From assembly GCA_963851385.1 (NCBI GenBank), contig CAWKPE010000026.1, positions 34,570 to 98,569 of the forward strand: DNA of 64,000 nt. The letters are read 5' to 3'. Both the position numbers and the translations under genes were made by a program. The notes beneath the pieces were generated by a model. The model did not search any database, had not been told where the DNA came from, and saw nothing but the letters and a program-made list of their open reading frames with translations. This DNA is from CAWEFA01 sp963851385. GTDB lineage: Bacteria; Bacteroidota; Bacteroidia; Bacteroidales; DTGW01. Positions 26,868 to 35,940 of this stretch are shown here, in pieces. Position 1 is the stretch's first letter. Every line of letters begins with the position of its first letter.

Positions 26868-27569
26868 ATGAATAAGTATTCGACCATATTATTCCTTAGC
26901 CTTATTACTTTAAATTTATCAGCTCAAAAAGATAAATCATTGGTAAGGCAGGGAAATAAACTATATGAGGATAAAAAATATTCTGATGCTGAAGTTTCCT
27001 ATAAAAAGGCTTTAGAAAAAAAATCCGGTTCAGTAGCAGCATCATATAACCTTGGCAATGCTTTATACAGGCAGGAAAAAATGCAGGATGCTGCGGATCA
27101 ATATGCTCATTTGGCAGATGATAAAAAGTTAAGCAAGCAACAATTAGGAATGGTTTATCATAATTTGGGAAATTCATTGTTGCAATCGAAAAAGATTCAG
27201 GAAAGTATTGATGCATATAAAAAATCATTAATAAATAATCCTTCCGATTTGGAGACAAAATATAATCTGGCTTTTGCCCAACGATTACTAAAAAATCAGC
27301 CAAAGCAGAATCAGCAACATAAGCAGGACAATAAAGATCAGAAAGATAAAGACAAGAAAAAAGACAAGAATAAAAATCAGGATCAGAAAAAGGATAATAA
27401 GAATCAACAGGATCAGAATCAGCAACAGCAGCCACAAGAAGGAAAGTTGAGCAAAGACGCGGCTAAACGTATGCTGGAAGCAATTCAAAATGATGAAAAA
27501 AACCTGCAAGATAAGCTCGAAAAACAAAAGGCTGCTGTCAAGAAAATAAAACCTGACCAGGACTGGTAA
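26868..27569 (+). CDS. batC: BatC, periplasmic TPR protein with low-complexity charged tail
   Basis: 233 residues. Signal peptide MNKYSTILFLSLITLNLSAQ; TPR units at ~25-140 (QGNKLYEDKKYSDAEVSYKK; AASYNLGNALYRQEKMQDAA; VYHNLGNSLLQSKKIQESI). It then has ~50 residues of Lys, Asp, Asn and Gln (such as KDKDKKKDKNKNQDQKKDN) and a short helix LSKDAAKRMLEAIQNDEKNLQ. TPRs suggest a scaffold for the BatA/BatB periplasmic domains. A hydrophobic 79-codon frame on the other strand (27288-27527) is only the mirror of this low-complexity tail. Confidence 0.92.
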   Translation: MNKYSTILFLSLITLNLSAQKDKSLVRQGNKLYEDKKYSDAEVSYKKALEKKSGSVAASYNLGNALYRQEKMQDAADQYAHLADDKKLSKQQLGMVYHNLGNSLLQSKKIQESIDAYKKSLINNPSDLETKYNLAFAQRLLKNQPKQNQQHKQDNKDQKDKDKKKDKNKNQDQKKDNKNQQDQNQQQQPQEGKLSKDAAKRMLEAIQNDEKNLQDKLEKQKAAVKKIKPDQDW

Positions 27570-27627
27570 TTAATTTTTAATAATTTGGATCGAAAGTAAT
27601 TAATTTAAAATTTCGGCAAAATAAAAT

Positions 27628-29451
27628 ATGAAAAGGACTTTATTTTATATACTGTTATTTTTTGTATCATTTATTAGGATAAGTGCTCAAAATATTCAAT
27701 TTACTGCTTCAGCACCTAAGTCTGTGGGAGTTGGTGAACAATTTGAAATAACATATACATTAAATGATCAGCCATCAGGATTTAAACCTCCGGAATTTAA
27801 AAATCTAAATCTACTGGGTGGTCCGAGTACATCTTCCAGCAGTAATGTACAAATAATTAATGGGAAAGTCAGCCAAAATTCAACTTTTAGTTACACTTAT
27901 GTTTTTAGTGCTAATAATATAGGAACAATTAATCTTGAACCTGCCCAGGCTACAATTAATGGTAAATCATATTCCTCAAATTCATTAACCATTGAAGTAG
28001 TTAAGTCAGGTAATGCACCAAAAAATAATCCACAGGGAAATGTCAACGATAATGCCGGCAATAATCAATCTACAGTTGATTTGGGCAATGGAGATATTTT
28101 TGTGCGAATTCTTTTAGATAGAAATACAGTATATCAAGGTGAAGGATTCATTGCAACAATTAAATTATTTTCAAAATTAGGTATTTCTAATTTAGGTGGT
28201 CCGGAGAATCTTAATCTCGATAATTTTTTCAGACAAGATATTGAAATTCCTCAAATACGAACTGAACGCGAAAATATTCAAGGGCAAACCTATTTAACTG
28301 CCGTGATACAAAAAATTGTTTTGTTTCCACAGAAAAGTGGTGAAATACGCATCGATCCATTTACTATACAAGTTCAGGTACAAGTTCCAATCCGTGGAAG
28401 GCAAAGAAGTTTTTTTGATGATTTTTTCGGCCCTCAGGTGCAAGAAGTTCAAAAAAAAATATCAAGTCTTCCTGTAAAAATTTATGTAAAACCTTTGCCT
28501 GCTAACAACCCGCCATCATATCAGGGGGCAGTGGGTGACTTTAACTTTAAAACTAGCGTTGACAAAAAAAATGTAAAAACTAACGATGCAATTAATTTAA
28601 AAATTACTGTTTCAGGAAATGGCAATTTAAAAATGATAAATCCTTTAGATATAAAATTTCCCAGTGATTTTGAAACATACGATCCAAAAATTTCTGTTAA
28701 TACAAATGTTTCTAATGCAGGTGTTACCGGGAGCAAGTCATTTGAATATTTGGTTATTCCTAGGCATTCCGGCAATTTTAAAATACCGTCAATAGAATTT
28801 AGCTATTTCGATCTTAAATCAAAACAATACAAAACCCTGTCTTCGGGCGATATAGACATAAATGTCGAAAAAAGTGAAAATGAAGGCACTACTAACGTTA
28901 TTTCAGGAGTCAGCAAAGAAGATGTAAAATTTTTAGGAAAAGATATTCAGTTCATCATGACTCAGATTCCTGTACTTAGGAAAAAGGGAGAATTTCTTTT
29001 TGGTAGTCTTCGTTTCTGTTTGTATTATATAGTATCATTTGTTTTATTTATTATCCTCGTTCTTTTATGGCGTAAAAGAATTCGCGAAAATGCCAACATT
29101 ATCCTGGTTCGAAATAAAAGAGCCAACAAAATTGCTCGCATGCGACTTAAAGATGCACATCTTTACATGAAAGACAACAAAAAAGAAGAATTTTATGAGT
29201 TTATTTTAAAAGCTTTGTGGGGTTATATGAGCGATAAACTAAGCATTCCGGTTGCCGAATTGTCGAGAGAAAAAGTGATTGAAGAAACAGGTTTGCGAAA
29301 AATTGAACATGATATTGTACAAAAGTTTCTTGAAATACTTGATACCTGTGAATATGCCCGTTATGCTCCTATTGAAGACAGTACTCAAATGGATACAATT
29401 TATAAAGATGCGATTACAGTAATTAGTCAAATTGAACAAAACATGAAATAA
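27628..29451 (+). CDS. batD: BatD-family protein
   Basis: 607 residues. Signal peptide (MKRTLFYILLFFVSFIRISAQ), then a long periplasmic beta-rich region typical of BatD: IQFTASAPKSVGVGEQFEIT, TIEVVKSGN, VRILLDRNTVYQGEGF and NPPSYQGAVGDFNF. One membrane helix (YYIVSFVLFIILVLLW, ~460-476) follows, then a helical cytoplasmic region (RMRLKDAHLYMKDNKKEEFY; ALWGYMSDKLSIPVAELS). BatD is a conserved member of aerotolerance operons whose biochemical role is unknown. It is 58 bp after batC, and batE starts 1 bp after its stop. Confidence 0.95.
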   Translation: MKRTLFYILLFFVSFIRISAQNIQFTASAPKSVGVGEQFEITYTLNDQPSGFKPPEFKNLNLLGGPSTSSSSNVQIINGKVSQNSTFSYTYVFSANNIGTINLEPAQATINGKSYSSNSLTIEVVKSGNAPKNNPQGNVNDNAGNNQSTVDLGNGDIFVRILLDRNTVYQGEGFIATIKLFSKLGISNLGGPENLNLDNFFRQDIEIPQIRTERENIQGQTYLTAVIQKIVLFPQKSGEIRIDPFTIQVQVQVPIRGRQRSFFDDFFGPQVQEVQKKISSLPVKIYVKPLPANNPPSYQGAVGDFNFKTSVDKKNVKTNDAINLKITVSGNGNLKMINPLDIKFPSDFETYDPKISVNTNVSNAGVTGSKSFEYLVIPRHSGNFKIPSIEFSYFDLKSKQYKTLSSGDIDINVEKSENEGTTNVISGVSKEDVKFLGKDIQFIMTQIPVLRKKGEFLFGSLRFCLYYIVSFVLFIILVLLWRKRIRENANIILVRNKRANKIARMRLKDAHLYMKDNKKEEFYEFILKALWGYMSDKLSIPVAELSREKVIEETGLRKIEHDIVQKFLEILDTCEYARYAPIEDSTQMDTIYKDAITVISQIEQNMK

Positions 29452-29452
29452 A

Positions 29453-30292
29453 ATGATTAGTAAGCCAATTTTATACAGATACAGAGAAATTTTTATTAAC
29501 AGTACTTTTAAGAATATGGTCCGGACTAATATTTTATTAAAAACTCTGCTTGTTATTGGAATTTGGTTCATAACTGTCAATCTGGTATTCGGAAATAACA
29601 ATATTAATGTTTTTAACCGGGCCAATGAATTCTATAAAAAGGAACAATACGATACATCAATAATACTTTACGAATCAATTTTAAAGTCTGGATTAGAAGC
29701 ACCTGAAGTATATTATAATTTGGGAAATGCATATTACAAAAACAAGAATATTGCAGAAGCTATTCTGAATTATGAGCGCGCTCATACGTTAGCCCCAAAT
29801 GATGACAACATAAATTTTAATTTGCAATTAGCCCAAACGATGATTGTTGATAAGATAAACACATTGCCGGAGTTCTTTCTAAAGCATTGGTGGAGAATTT
29901 TTTCCGAGTTTCTATCTTCAGATATCTGGGGAATTATAAGCATTACTTTATTTATCGTAGCCCTTATTTTTGCAGCTTTATATTTATTTACCCTTAGACT
30001 ATGGCTTAAAAAATTTTCATTTTGGTTAGTTCTTATTCTAATTGCATTGTCATTTGTGTGTTTTATAAACAGTTATCAGCTTAAAAGCGATAGCTTGTCA
30101 CAAACCCAAGCAATTGTTATGACCCCTTCAGTTACTATTAAAAGTTCACCTGATGAAAATGGAAAAGATTTATTTGTAATTCATGAAGGTTTAAAGGTCT
30201 GGATTATTGATAAAGTAGATAACTGGTCGAAAATTAAAATTGCAGATGGAAATAGCGGATGGTTAAAAAATACTGATATTGAGGCAATTTAA
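29453..30292 (+). CDS. batE: BatE, TPR protein with SH3-like domain
   Basis: 279 residues from ATG 29453; an internal ATG at 29516 would leave a more standard signal sequence (TLLVIGIWFITVNLVFG) and may be the true start. TPR repeats occupy ~55-125 (NRANEFYKKEQYDTSIILYE; VYYNLGNAYYKNKNIAEAI). Two close membrane helices (WGIISITLFIVALIFAALYL; FWLVLILIALSFVCFIN) precede a C-terminal bacterial SH3 domain (VTIKSSPDENGKDLFVIHEG; WSKIKIADGNSGWL). The SH3 part may bind peptidoglycan. It is the last Bat gene. Confidence 0.93.
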   Translation: MISKPILYRYREIFINSTFKNMVRTNILLKTLLVIGIWFITVNLVFGNNNINVFNRANEFYKKEQYDTSIILYESILKSGLEAPEVYYNLGNAYYKNKNIAEAILNYERAHTLAPNDDNINFNLQLAQTMIVDKINTLPEFFLKHWWRIFSEFLSSDIWGIISITLFIVALIFAALYLFTLRLWLKKFSFWLVLILIALSFVCFINSYQLKSDSLSQTQAIVMTPSVTIKSSPDENGKDLFVIHEGLKVWIIDKVDNWSKIKIADGNSGWLKNTDIEAI

Positions 30293-30340
30293 ATTTGAAG
30301 ATTTGGCAATTCGATAATTTGAAATTTCAAAAATAAAAAT

Positions 30341-30598
30341 ATGTTAGTCCGAAAACCTACTTCCCAGGAAATAAAAAATGCCGAAACATGGGGTGAATGG
30401 AACAAAGAACCTTCTACATTTCCCTGGTTTTACGATGAAAAAGAAACATGTTATATTCTTGCTGGTAGAGCAGAGGTGACAGATAAAAGCGGCAATAAAA
30501 TAACATTTGCAAAGGGTGATTGGGTTGAATTTGAACAGGGTCTTAGCTGTACATGGCATATAATTGAAGCCATTCATAAAAAATATTACTTCGGTTAA
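30341..30598 (+). CDS. Small cupin-fold protein (Cupin_3/DUF861 type)
   Basis: 85 residues. The fold pattern is SQEIKNAETWGEWNKEPSTF, PWFYDEKETCYILAGRAEVT and FAKGDWVEFEQGLSCTWHI, matching the cupin_3 family that includes the C-terminal half of EutQ. The Glu/His metal ligands of catalytic cupins are only partly kept (ETCYILAG), as is common in this group. It follows batE by 48 bp and precedes the homocysteine genes; whether it belongs with either is unclear. The function is unknown. Confidence 0.85.
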   Translation: MLVRKPTSQEIKNAETWGEWNKEPSTFPWFYDEKETCYILAGRAEVTDKSGNKITFAKGDWVEFEQGLSCTWHIIEAIHKKYYFG

Positions 30599-30723
30599 AT
30601 ATTTCAAAAAGATTATTTTATTGATTTTGTGCAGGTAGTATAAAAAAGTTTTTGCTATTTTGTACATTATTTTATATTTTTTGCATTTTCATTCCTCTAC
30701 TTCATTTTTATTATTATAGATCA

Positions 30724-31875
30724 ATGAGCATTCATAAAACTTACGATGAAATAAACCAAAAAATTTCTGAAGGTAAAGCTGTTGTCATGACTGCGGAAGA
30801 GGTTGCACGATTAGCTGAAGAACTGAGTCCTTCTGAAATAGTAAAGAAAGTTGATGTTGTTACTACCGGAACTTTTGGCGCAATGTGTTCATCTGGCATC
30901 TTCATCAATTTTGGTCATTCAGAACCTCCAATAAAGATGAAACGTGTTTACCTGAATAATGTTCCGGCTTATGGGGGACTTGCAGCAGTTGATGCTTACC
31001 TGGGTGCAACTGAACTGTCTGAGACCGACGATCAGTATGGCGGCGCGCATGTAATAGAAGAACTTATTAAAGGGAAAAATATTCATCTTAAAGCTTTCGC
31101 AACAGGAACAGATTGTTATCCCCGTAAGGAAATTGAAACTCAAATTAACAAAAACAATGTTAACGAGATTATAATGTTTAATCCTCGGAATGCTTACCAA
31201 AACTATAATGTAGCTGTAAATTCCACCGGTAAAATAAAATATACTTATATGGGTAATTTACTTCCTCGTTTTGGAAATGCAACATATTCTACTTCCGGAG
31301 AATTAAGTCCTTTATTAAATGATCCTGAACTAAGGACAATTGGAATAGGTACAAGAATATTTATTGGAGGAACTGAAGGGTTCGTTGCCTGGAACGGTAC
31401 ACAATTCAATACTTCAAAACCAAAGAATAAATATGGCGTACCTATGAGTAATGCCGCGACAATTGCCACTATTGGTGACCTAAAAAAAATGTCAACGGAA
31501 TTTATCAGGGCTGCTTATTTTGAAAAATATGGAGTTAGTTTATTTGTAGGTATTGGTATTCCAATTCCGGTGCTTGATGAAGATATGGCACGTTTTGTTT
31601 CAGTAAATAATGAGAAAATTGAAACAAGTATTTTGGATTATGGAATTCATCCCAGTTCTGTTTTGGGCCATGTTAATTATAATCAGTTGCAGTCAGGAGA
31701 AATATTAATTAATGGGAAAAAAGTCCGGACAGCTCCTCTTTCCAGTATTATTAAAGCAAGGCAAATTGCTGAAATATTAAAGAAATGGATAATTGAGAAG
31801 AAATTTTATCTTAGTGCTCCTGTGCAATTGTTTCCATCTAATACGTCATTAACAAAATTAGAAGTCAGGAATTAG
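30724..31875 (+). CDS. COG1900/HcyBio homocysteine-forming protein
   Basis: 383 residues from ATG 30724. An upstream in-frame TTG would add a 24-residue hydrophobic run encoded by AT-rich leader, which I reject. The protein fits the PF01837 (DUF39) family: MSIHKTYDEINQKISEGKAV, VDVVTTGTFGAMCSSGIFIN, MKRVYLNNVPAYGGLAAVDA, GGAHVIEELI, GTDCYPRKEIET and IGTRIFIGGTEGFVAWNGTQ. In methanogens, family members make homocysteine from aspartate semialdehyde and a sulfur donor, bypassing O-acylhomoserine. MCSSGIF holds a conserved Cys. A NIL-ferredoxin gene and a COG2122 gene follow in the same direction, the known partner set. Confidence 0.92.
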   Translation: MSIHKTYDEINQKISEGKAVVMTAEEVARLAEELSPSEIVKKVDVVTTGTFGAMCSSGIFINFGHSEPPIKMKRVYLNNVPAYGGLAAVDAYLGATELSETDDQYGGAHVIEELIKGKNIHLKAFATGTDCYPRKEIETQINKNNVNEIIMFNPRNAYQNYNVAVNSTGKIKYTYMGNLLPRFGNATYSTSGELSPLLNDPELRTIGIGTRIFIGGTEGFVAWNGTQFNTSKPKNKYGVPMSNAATIATIGDLKKMSTEFIRAAYFEKYGVSLFVGIGIPIPVLDEDMARFVSVNNEKIETSILDYGIHPSSVLGHVNYNQLQSGEILINGKKVRTAPLSSIIKARQIAEILKKWIIEKKFYLSAPVQLFPSNTSLTKLEVRN

Positions 31876-31898
31876 ATTTCTTTTAAAGTAATAGTGTC

Positions 31899-32313
31899 AT
31901 GATCAAAAAGCGTTACGTACTGACATTTCCGCCTCATACAATTGAAGAGCCTCTGACTTATCATATCATCAAACAATATGATGTGATGATTAACATTATT
32001 AATGCCAGGATAACTGCTGGTGAAGAGGGCCATTTGGTTATCAGCATGACAGGCACTAAACAAAACATCGAAAAGTCTGTAGAATATCTTCGTTCTAAAG
32101 TACGTGAAATGCGTTTCAATAAAGAAACACCTGAAATATAAACAAGAACAATGCATTCATTGTGGCGCTTGTACCGCAGTTTGTTTTTCGGAAGCACTTA
32201 CAATATTAAAGCCGCAATGGGAGCTGAAATTCGATCCTGAAAAATGCACAGTATGCGAACTGTGCCTCAAAGCATGTCCTCTCGGTTTATTTCATATTGA
32301 TTTTGATGAATAA
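31899..32313 (+). CDS. NIL domain-ferredoxin fusion protein, interrupted by one frame break
   Basis: Two frames describe one ~137-residue protein. 31899-32141 encodes a NIL domain (KKRYVLTFPPHTIEEPLTYH; GHLVISMTGTKQNIEKSVEY). The frame one base over continues with two 4Fe-4S motifs, CIHCGACTAVC and CTVCELCLKAC, to the stop at 32313. Skipping a single base near 32139 gives the smooth reading PEIKQEQCIHCGAC, so the fusion is almost certainly real and the break is one surplus base. The protein probably carries electrons or sulfur for the COG1900 enzyme, as for the Methanosarcina homologue. Its stop overlaps the start of the COG2122 gene by one base. Confidence 0.85.
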
Positions 32314-33059
32314 TGAGTTTTGAACCTCGATGGTACCGGAAACAAATGGATAGTGAAAGATTCAAGTCTTTTACTGTAGATCATCTTGAAACCGATCTGT
32401 GGATAGGAATTGACAAATCTTCGTTTAATGATAATTTACAATCGTTTTGCTTAGAAAAAATTAAGCAGTATAGACATCAACTTGATAATTATATTTCCAT
32501 CAACCCAATTTTCAAAAACAGCCTTGTCCCATTACCGTTTGATCCGAAAGCTCCTGAAATAGCTCAGGATATGATGGTTCAATCTCAAAATACCAGTACT
32601 GGACCTATGTCTTGTGTAGCCGGTGCATTTGCAAATTGGCTTGGAACAGATATTGTGAAAAATTTTAATCCAAAGGAACTTGTCATTGAAAATGGTGGCG
32701 ATATTTTTATCCTTGCAAAAGAAGATATCAAGGTGGCTGTATATGCCGGTAATTCTACTTTATCCGGAAAAATTGGTATTTTAATTCCACCTGACTTTAC
32801 TCCAATTGGTGTTTGTACTTCTTCTGGTAGCGTTGGTCCTTCACTCAGCTTTGGTAAATCAGATGCAACAATGATTGCATGCCGAAATGCAGCATTAGCG
32901 GATGGCTATGCTTCATTTTTTGGAAACCAGATTACTAATCCTGATGGCATTCATTCCCTTTTGGAATCAATTAGTAAAATTCCGGAAATAATTTCTGCAA
33001 TTATTGTTTGTGAAGATAAGTTTGGAATTAATGGAAAATTCAATCTTGAGATTTTTTAA
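32313..33059 (+). CDS. UPF0280/COG2122 (ApbE-like fold) protein of the homocysteine cluster
   Basis: 248 residues of UPF0280: RWYRKQMDSERFKSFTVDHL, DLWIGIDKS, SQNTSTGPMSCVAGAFANWL, ELVIENGGDIFI and GVCTSSGSVGPSLSFGKSDA. The fold is related to ApbE/FTR proteins. Family members have been linked genetically to homocysteine biosynthesis in Methanosarcina together with COG1900 and NIL-ferredoxin proteins, which are exactly the two upstream genes here. The start codon overlaps the ferredoxin stop (TAATG), indicating translational coupling. The precise biochemical role is not settled. Confidence 0.9.
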   Translation: MSFEPRWYRKQMDSERFKSFTVDHLETDLWIGIDKSSFNDNLQSFCLEKIKQYRHQLDNYISINPIFKNSLVPLPFDPKAPEIAQDMMVQSQNTSTGPMSCVAGAFANWLGTDIVKNFNPKELVIENGGDIFILAKEDIKVAVYAGNSTLSGKIGILIPPDFTPIGVCTSSGSVGPSLSFGKSDATMIACRNAALADGYASFFGNQITNPDGIHSLLESISKIPEIISAIIVCEDKFGINGKFNLEIF

Positions 33060-33203
33060 ATGCAAGCATTTGCATATCTAAATTTTTCGACTATCATTTT
33101 GATTTATTTTAATTTGTAAAGTACAGTCTGTTACCATAAATTTGAATAATTAGTAATATTCTTAAATTGGTCGTTCAATAACTAACATTCTAAACTTAAG
33201 ACT

Positions 33204-33562
33204 ATGAAAAAATTAATTGCAATCCTGGGTAAAATCCTATTTGCTCTTCCACTATTGGTTTTCGGTTTGTCTCACCTTATAAATGCAAAAGCCATGGTTT
33301 CGTACCACATTGTACCTTCATATCTGCCGTATCCTACGATATGGATAATTTTGACAGGTGTAGGATTAATTTTAGCAGCTATTAGCTTATTGGTAAATAA
33401 ATATGTCAGAATATCAATGTTCCTTTTAGCTGTTTTTCTGCTTTTTATGATTATTATGGTTCATTTTCCTGGCTATCAGACAAACAAATGGAGCCGATGG
33501 GTTTATTGAAAGATATGGCACTTATGGGAGCTGCGTTATTCTTTGGTGCAGAAAATACATAA
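33204..33562 (+). CDS. DoxX-family membrane protein, frame break near the C-terminus
   Basis: The first frame (to 33509) gives 101 residues with the DoxX pattern: KILFALPLLVFGLSHLINAK, helix IWIILTGVGLILAAISLLV, and helix ISMFLLAVFLLFMIIMVHFP. After HFPGYQTN the frame drifts, while another frame continues EPMGLLKDMALMGAALFFGA to a stop at 33562, the expected fourth helix. One missing base around 33486 would join them. DoxX-like proteins are small quinone- or redox-related membrane proteins of mostly unknown function. A terminator follows. Confidence 0.8.
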
Positions 33563-33593
33563 AATTAAAGGATTGATACAATATTCAAATTCA

Positions 33594-33619
33594 GGGTGTT
33601 TCTTATAGCACCCTTTTTT
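33594..33619. terminator. Hairpin terminator between doxX and the convergent hydrolase gene
   Basis: Stem GGGTG/CACCC (33594-33598 and 33609-33613) with a 10-base loop and six T. The hydrolase gene ends only ~22 bp further on, on the opposite strand. Confidence 0.75.
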
Positions 33620-33640
33620 ATTGAATGTATTTTATGTTCT

Positions 33641-34484
33641 CTAAAAAATTTGAAAGCATTTGACATATTCTGATTGCCAAAATGAATAAGAATGGCCTGC
33701 CGTATCATTGATATTTATTATATGTCCGAGAGTATAATTCATTTTTGAAATTGCATTATAAAAATCAAGTGTTTGAGAATATGGGACTATTTTGTCAGAC
33801 TTGCCATGAGCTAAGAACAGCGGTATTCTCAATTTATTGATATTTTTTTGCGGATTATCCTTACCTGACCATCGTTCAGGAAATTTTTCAAATGAGCCAT
33901 AATAACCATTAACCAGGTTATCATTTGGCATTTCTAATTGGTTATAATCTCCAGAAAGAGCTGCACCTGCTAAAAAAACATTATCAGAATAAAGAGCAAG
34001 CATGGCAACTCCTCTAGCACCGGTTGAAATTCCAAACAGAAAATTATTATTTCCGGGCAATAACAATTGATAATGCAATTGGATGTATGGAATTAAAGTA
34101 TCAGTAATCCAAATGCAGGGTGGGGTATTTTAACCAGTCTTTGCGAGTTTCGGGATAAAGTTGTGATGCATATATACTTTTCAGCATGTCTGGCATTATT
34201 AAAACATATCCTTCTCGTTTTGCCTTTTGACAAAAATCAGATTTTTGACATATATCGTTACATTTAAAATTCCATCCTGGCAGAACCAATATTGTTCCTT
34301 CAACCAGACTGTTTGGAAAAATTAAGTCAACTCTGACATTGGAAATAATTAAAGAGGTATCAGATTTATGACAATAAATATTTTTTAGGAAATTATCAGG
34401 AGTGCTAGCTGAAACATTAAGAAACTCTACAGCCATAGCGAGTATTGAAAAATAATATCTCCACTTTTTTATAAACATTGACAC
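33641..34484 (-). CDS. Secreted alpha/beta-hydrolase, interrupted by one frame break
   Basis: Two frames form one ~280-residue protein. The N-terminal part (34101-34484) has a signal-like start (YYFSILAMAVEFLNVSAS) and the first strands (GTILVLPGWNFKCNDICQKS; GYVLIMPDMLKSIYASQLYP). The second part (33641-34078) carries the nucleophile elbow FGISTGARGVAML (Ser), the acid in HGKSDKIVPYSQTL and the histidine in TAGHSYSFW. The catalytic triad is thus complete if the frames are joined near 34090. Substrate unknown; the fold is shared by esterases, lipases and peptidases. Confidence 0.75.
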
Positions 34485-35028
34485 TAGTATTTTGAAGTTA
34501 TAAAGTTAAGTTCTTTGAAATTATTGTCACAAAAGGATTGTAGAGTTTTTAAGGTTCAAATGATTTGAAAAAGAAATTAAAAATAGAACAATCTATTTAA
34601 CTTGTGTTCGAACTAAAAAATGTCATTTAAAATCTTTTATCAATTTGTTACTTTTGTCTTGACACAAAAGTAACCAAAAAGTCAAGAAAATCAGAAGCTT
34701 CAACCCAAAAGCCAACACATCCTCGCCTGATTTTCATGCCAACGCACTTTCTCGCAAAAGCGAGATTAATAATAAAAATATCCTTTTCGAAGTGATATTA
34801 TTTATAAAATTCTACAAATATTGAGTACATATACTTGATACAGATCCTTTAAATCAACTATTTAACAATCCGGATTTACAATACTTCAAAGAACAAATTT
34901 ATAATCAACTTAAATTATTTGAATTATAACGAAACGCTGATGAAACATTGAATATTTTTTTTTAGTAACTAATTTTCAAATTTTCAAATTTTCAAATTTT
35001 CAAATTTTCAAATTTTCAAATTATTTTT
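34485..35028. repeat. Gene-free 540 bp with a palindromic repeat and an octamer tandem array
   Basis: At 34648-34673 a perfect hairpin (TTACTTTTGT, 6-base loop, ACAAAAGTAA) begins a ~125-bp block (to ~34770, including CGAGA/TCTCG-type motifs near CTTTCTCGCAAAAGCGAG) that looks like a dispersed Bacteroidota intergenic element. At 34977-35016 CAAATTTT is repeated five times, with partial copies on both sides, ending just before the acylphosphatase stop codon. No gene is seen. Confidence 0.7.
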
Positions 35029-35298
35029 CTAAAATCTAACCTCAAAACCGTCAAATGCTTTTAATTCGCCTGGTATAATTGCCACATTTAATACTTTTGC
35101 ACTATCAGGTCCTTTGCGGCACCAATTGATAAATTCTTGCAGTTGTTTGTCATCACCTTCAGCCTCAATATATACATTATTATTTGGCATATTTCTTACA
35201 AAGCCTGTAATTCCCATATATCTTGCCACTGAACGGGCGGAATAACGAAATCCTACTCCCTGAACACGACCTGAGATGGTAATATTGTAATGCTTCAT
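35029..35298 (-). CDS. acyP: Acylphosphatase
   Basis: 89 residues, the normal length. The catalytic pattern is intact: SGRVQGVGFRYSARSVA with the phosphate-binding Arg, and ITGFVRNMPNNNVYIEAEG with the catalytic Asn. The enzyme hydrolyses acyl phosphates in the cytoplasm. Its start codon overlaps the stop of the acetyltransferase gene upstream by four bases (35295-35298), so the two are translationally coupled. Confidence 0.95.
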   Translation of the reverse strand: MKHYNITISGRVQGVGFRYSARSVARYMGITGFVRNMPNNNVYIEAEGDDKQLQEFINWCRKGPDSAKVLNVAIIPGELKAFDGFEVRF

Positions 35299-35850
35299 AC
35301 TTTATTTATTTTCTCCCAATCTCGTTTTATCATACTATAAACTTCAATATCTATATAGCGTCCATTCAATAATTCGCCTTCGCGCTCTATACCTTCAAAA
35401 GTAAAATTGAGTCGTTTTGGTATTGCAGCGCTTTTGCTATTATTAACACCAACGCGAATCTGAACTCTATTCATCCCCATTTTTTCAAAAGCAATTTCAA
35501 TTAAAATTTTAACAGCCCGGGTTATCAATCCTTTACCTTGTTGATCCTTTGCAAGCCAATAACCAATTTCAGTTTTATGATTTGTTGTATCTGTTCCCTT
35601 ATATCCAATAATGCCTGACAAGCTTGTCGTAATATTCAACAGCATAATACAACATCATGTTTAGAGGTTCTTGAAATTATACTTTTTACAAAAGCTTCGG
35701 TGTCTTCCAGTCTTTTTGTAATATCAATAAAAGGCAGCCATTCGCGCAAGATGTTCACGATTACTATCGATTAAATTGAATATTGAAGGCGCATCGGACA
35801 ATTGAATCTCTCGTAATTTAAAATCGATTTCTTTATTTAATTTCTGGCAT
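35295..35850 (-). pseudogene. RimJ/RimL-like GNAT acetyltransferase with at least two frame breaks
   Basis: The C-terminal frame (35295-35645) has the acetyl-CoA site region EIGYWLAKDQQGKGLITRAV and the end VNNSKSAAIPKRLNFTFEG of ribosomal-protein-type acetyltransferases. Upstream, other frames on the same strand continue the family: KLRE-IQLSDAPSIFNLIDSNREH, then REWLPFIDITKRLEDTEAF. Breaks are near 35745 (one surplus T in the stretch encoding EHLREW) and ~35640; a third may affect the start near 35850. Joined, the protein is ~180 residues, normal for the family. It overlaps acyP by four bases. Sequence error is more likely than decay. Confidence 0.7.
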
Positions 35851-35940
35851 GCTGTTTTTTCACGAATTTAAAGAAATTTCTTATATTCATTGAACCTAAA
35901 TATTATTAAGTTGTTTTATAAATAAATTAAAATTAAAACA

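Noticed and set aside
27288..27527. Hydrophobic 79-codon frame antisense to batC
   Set aside because: It mirrors the Lys/Asp/Gln low-complexity tail of BatC; poly-Leu/Ile strings arise from reading AAG/CAG/GAT codons backwards.
28521..28775. Opposite-strand frames across the Bat and che regions
   Set aside because: They overlap well-supported genes, lack family sequence and show no start context; treated as shadows.
30652..30723. Hydrophobic 24-residue extension of the COG1900 protein
   Set aside because: The family starts at the ATG 30724; the extension is AT-rich leader from an alternative start codon.
31899..32313. Two separate genes (NIL protein and ferredoxin)
   Set aside because: The overlap and the smooth reading after skipping one base, plus known NIL-ferredoxin fusions beside COG1900, favour one fused gene.
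34977..35016. CAAATTTT array as a possible CRISPR
   Set aside because: Units are 8 bp with no spacers and no cas gene nearby; it is a simple tandem repeat.
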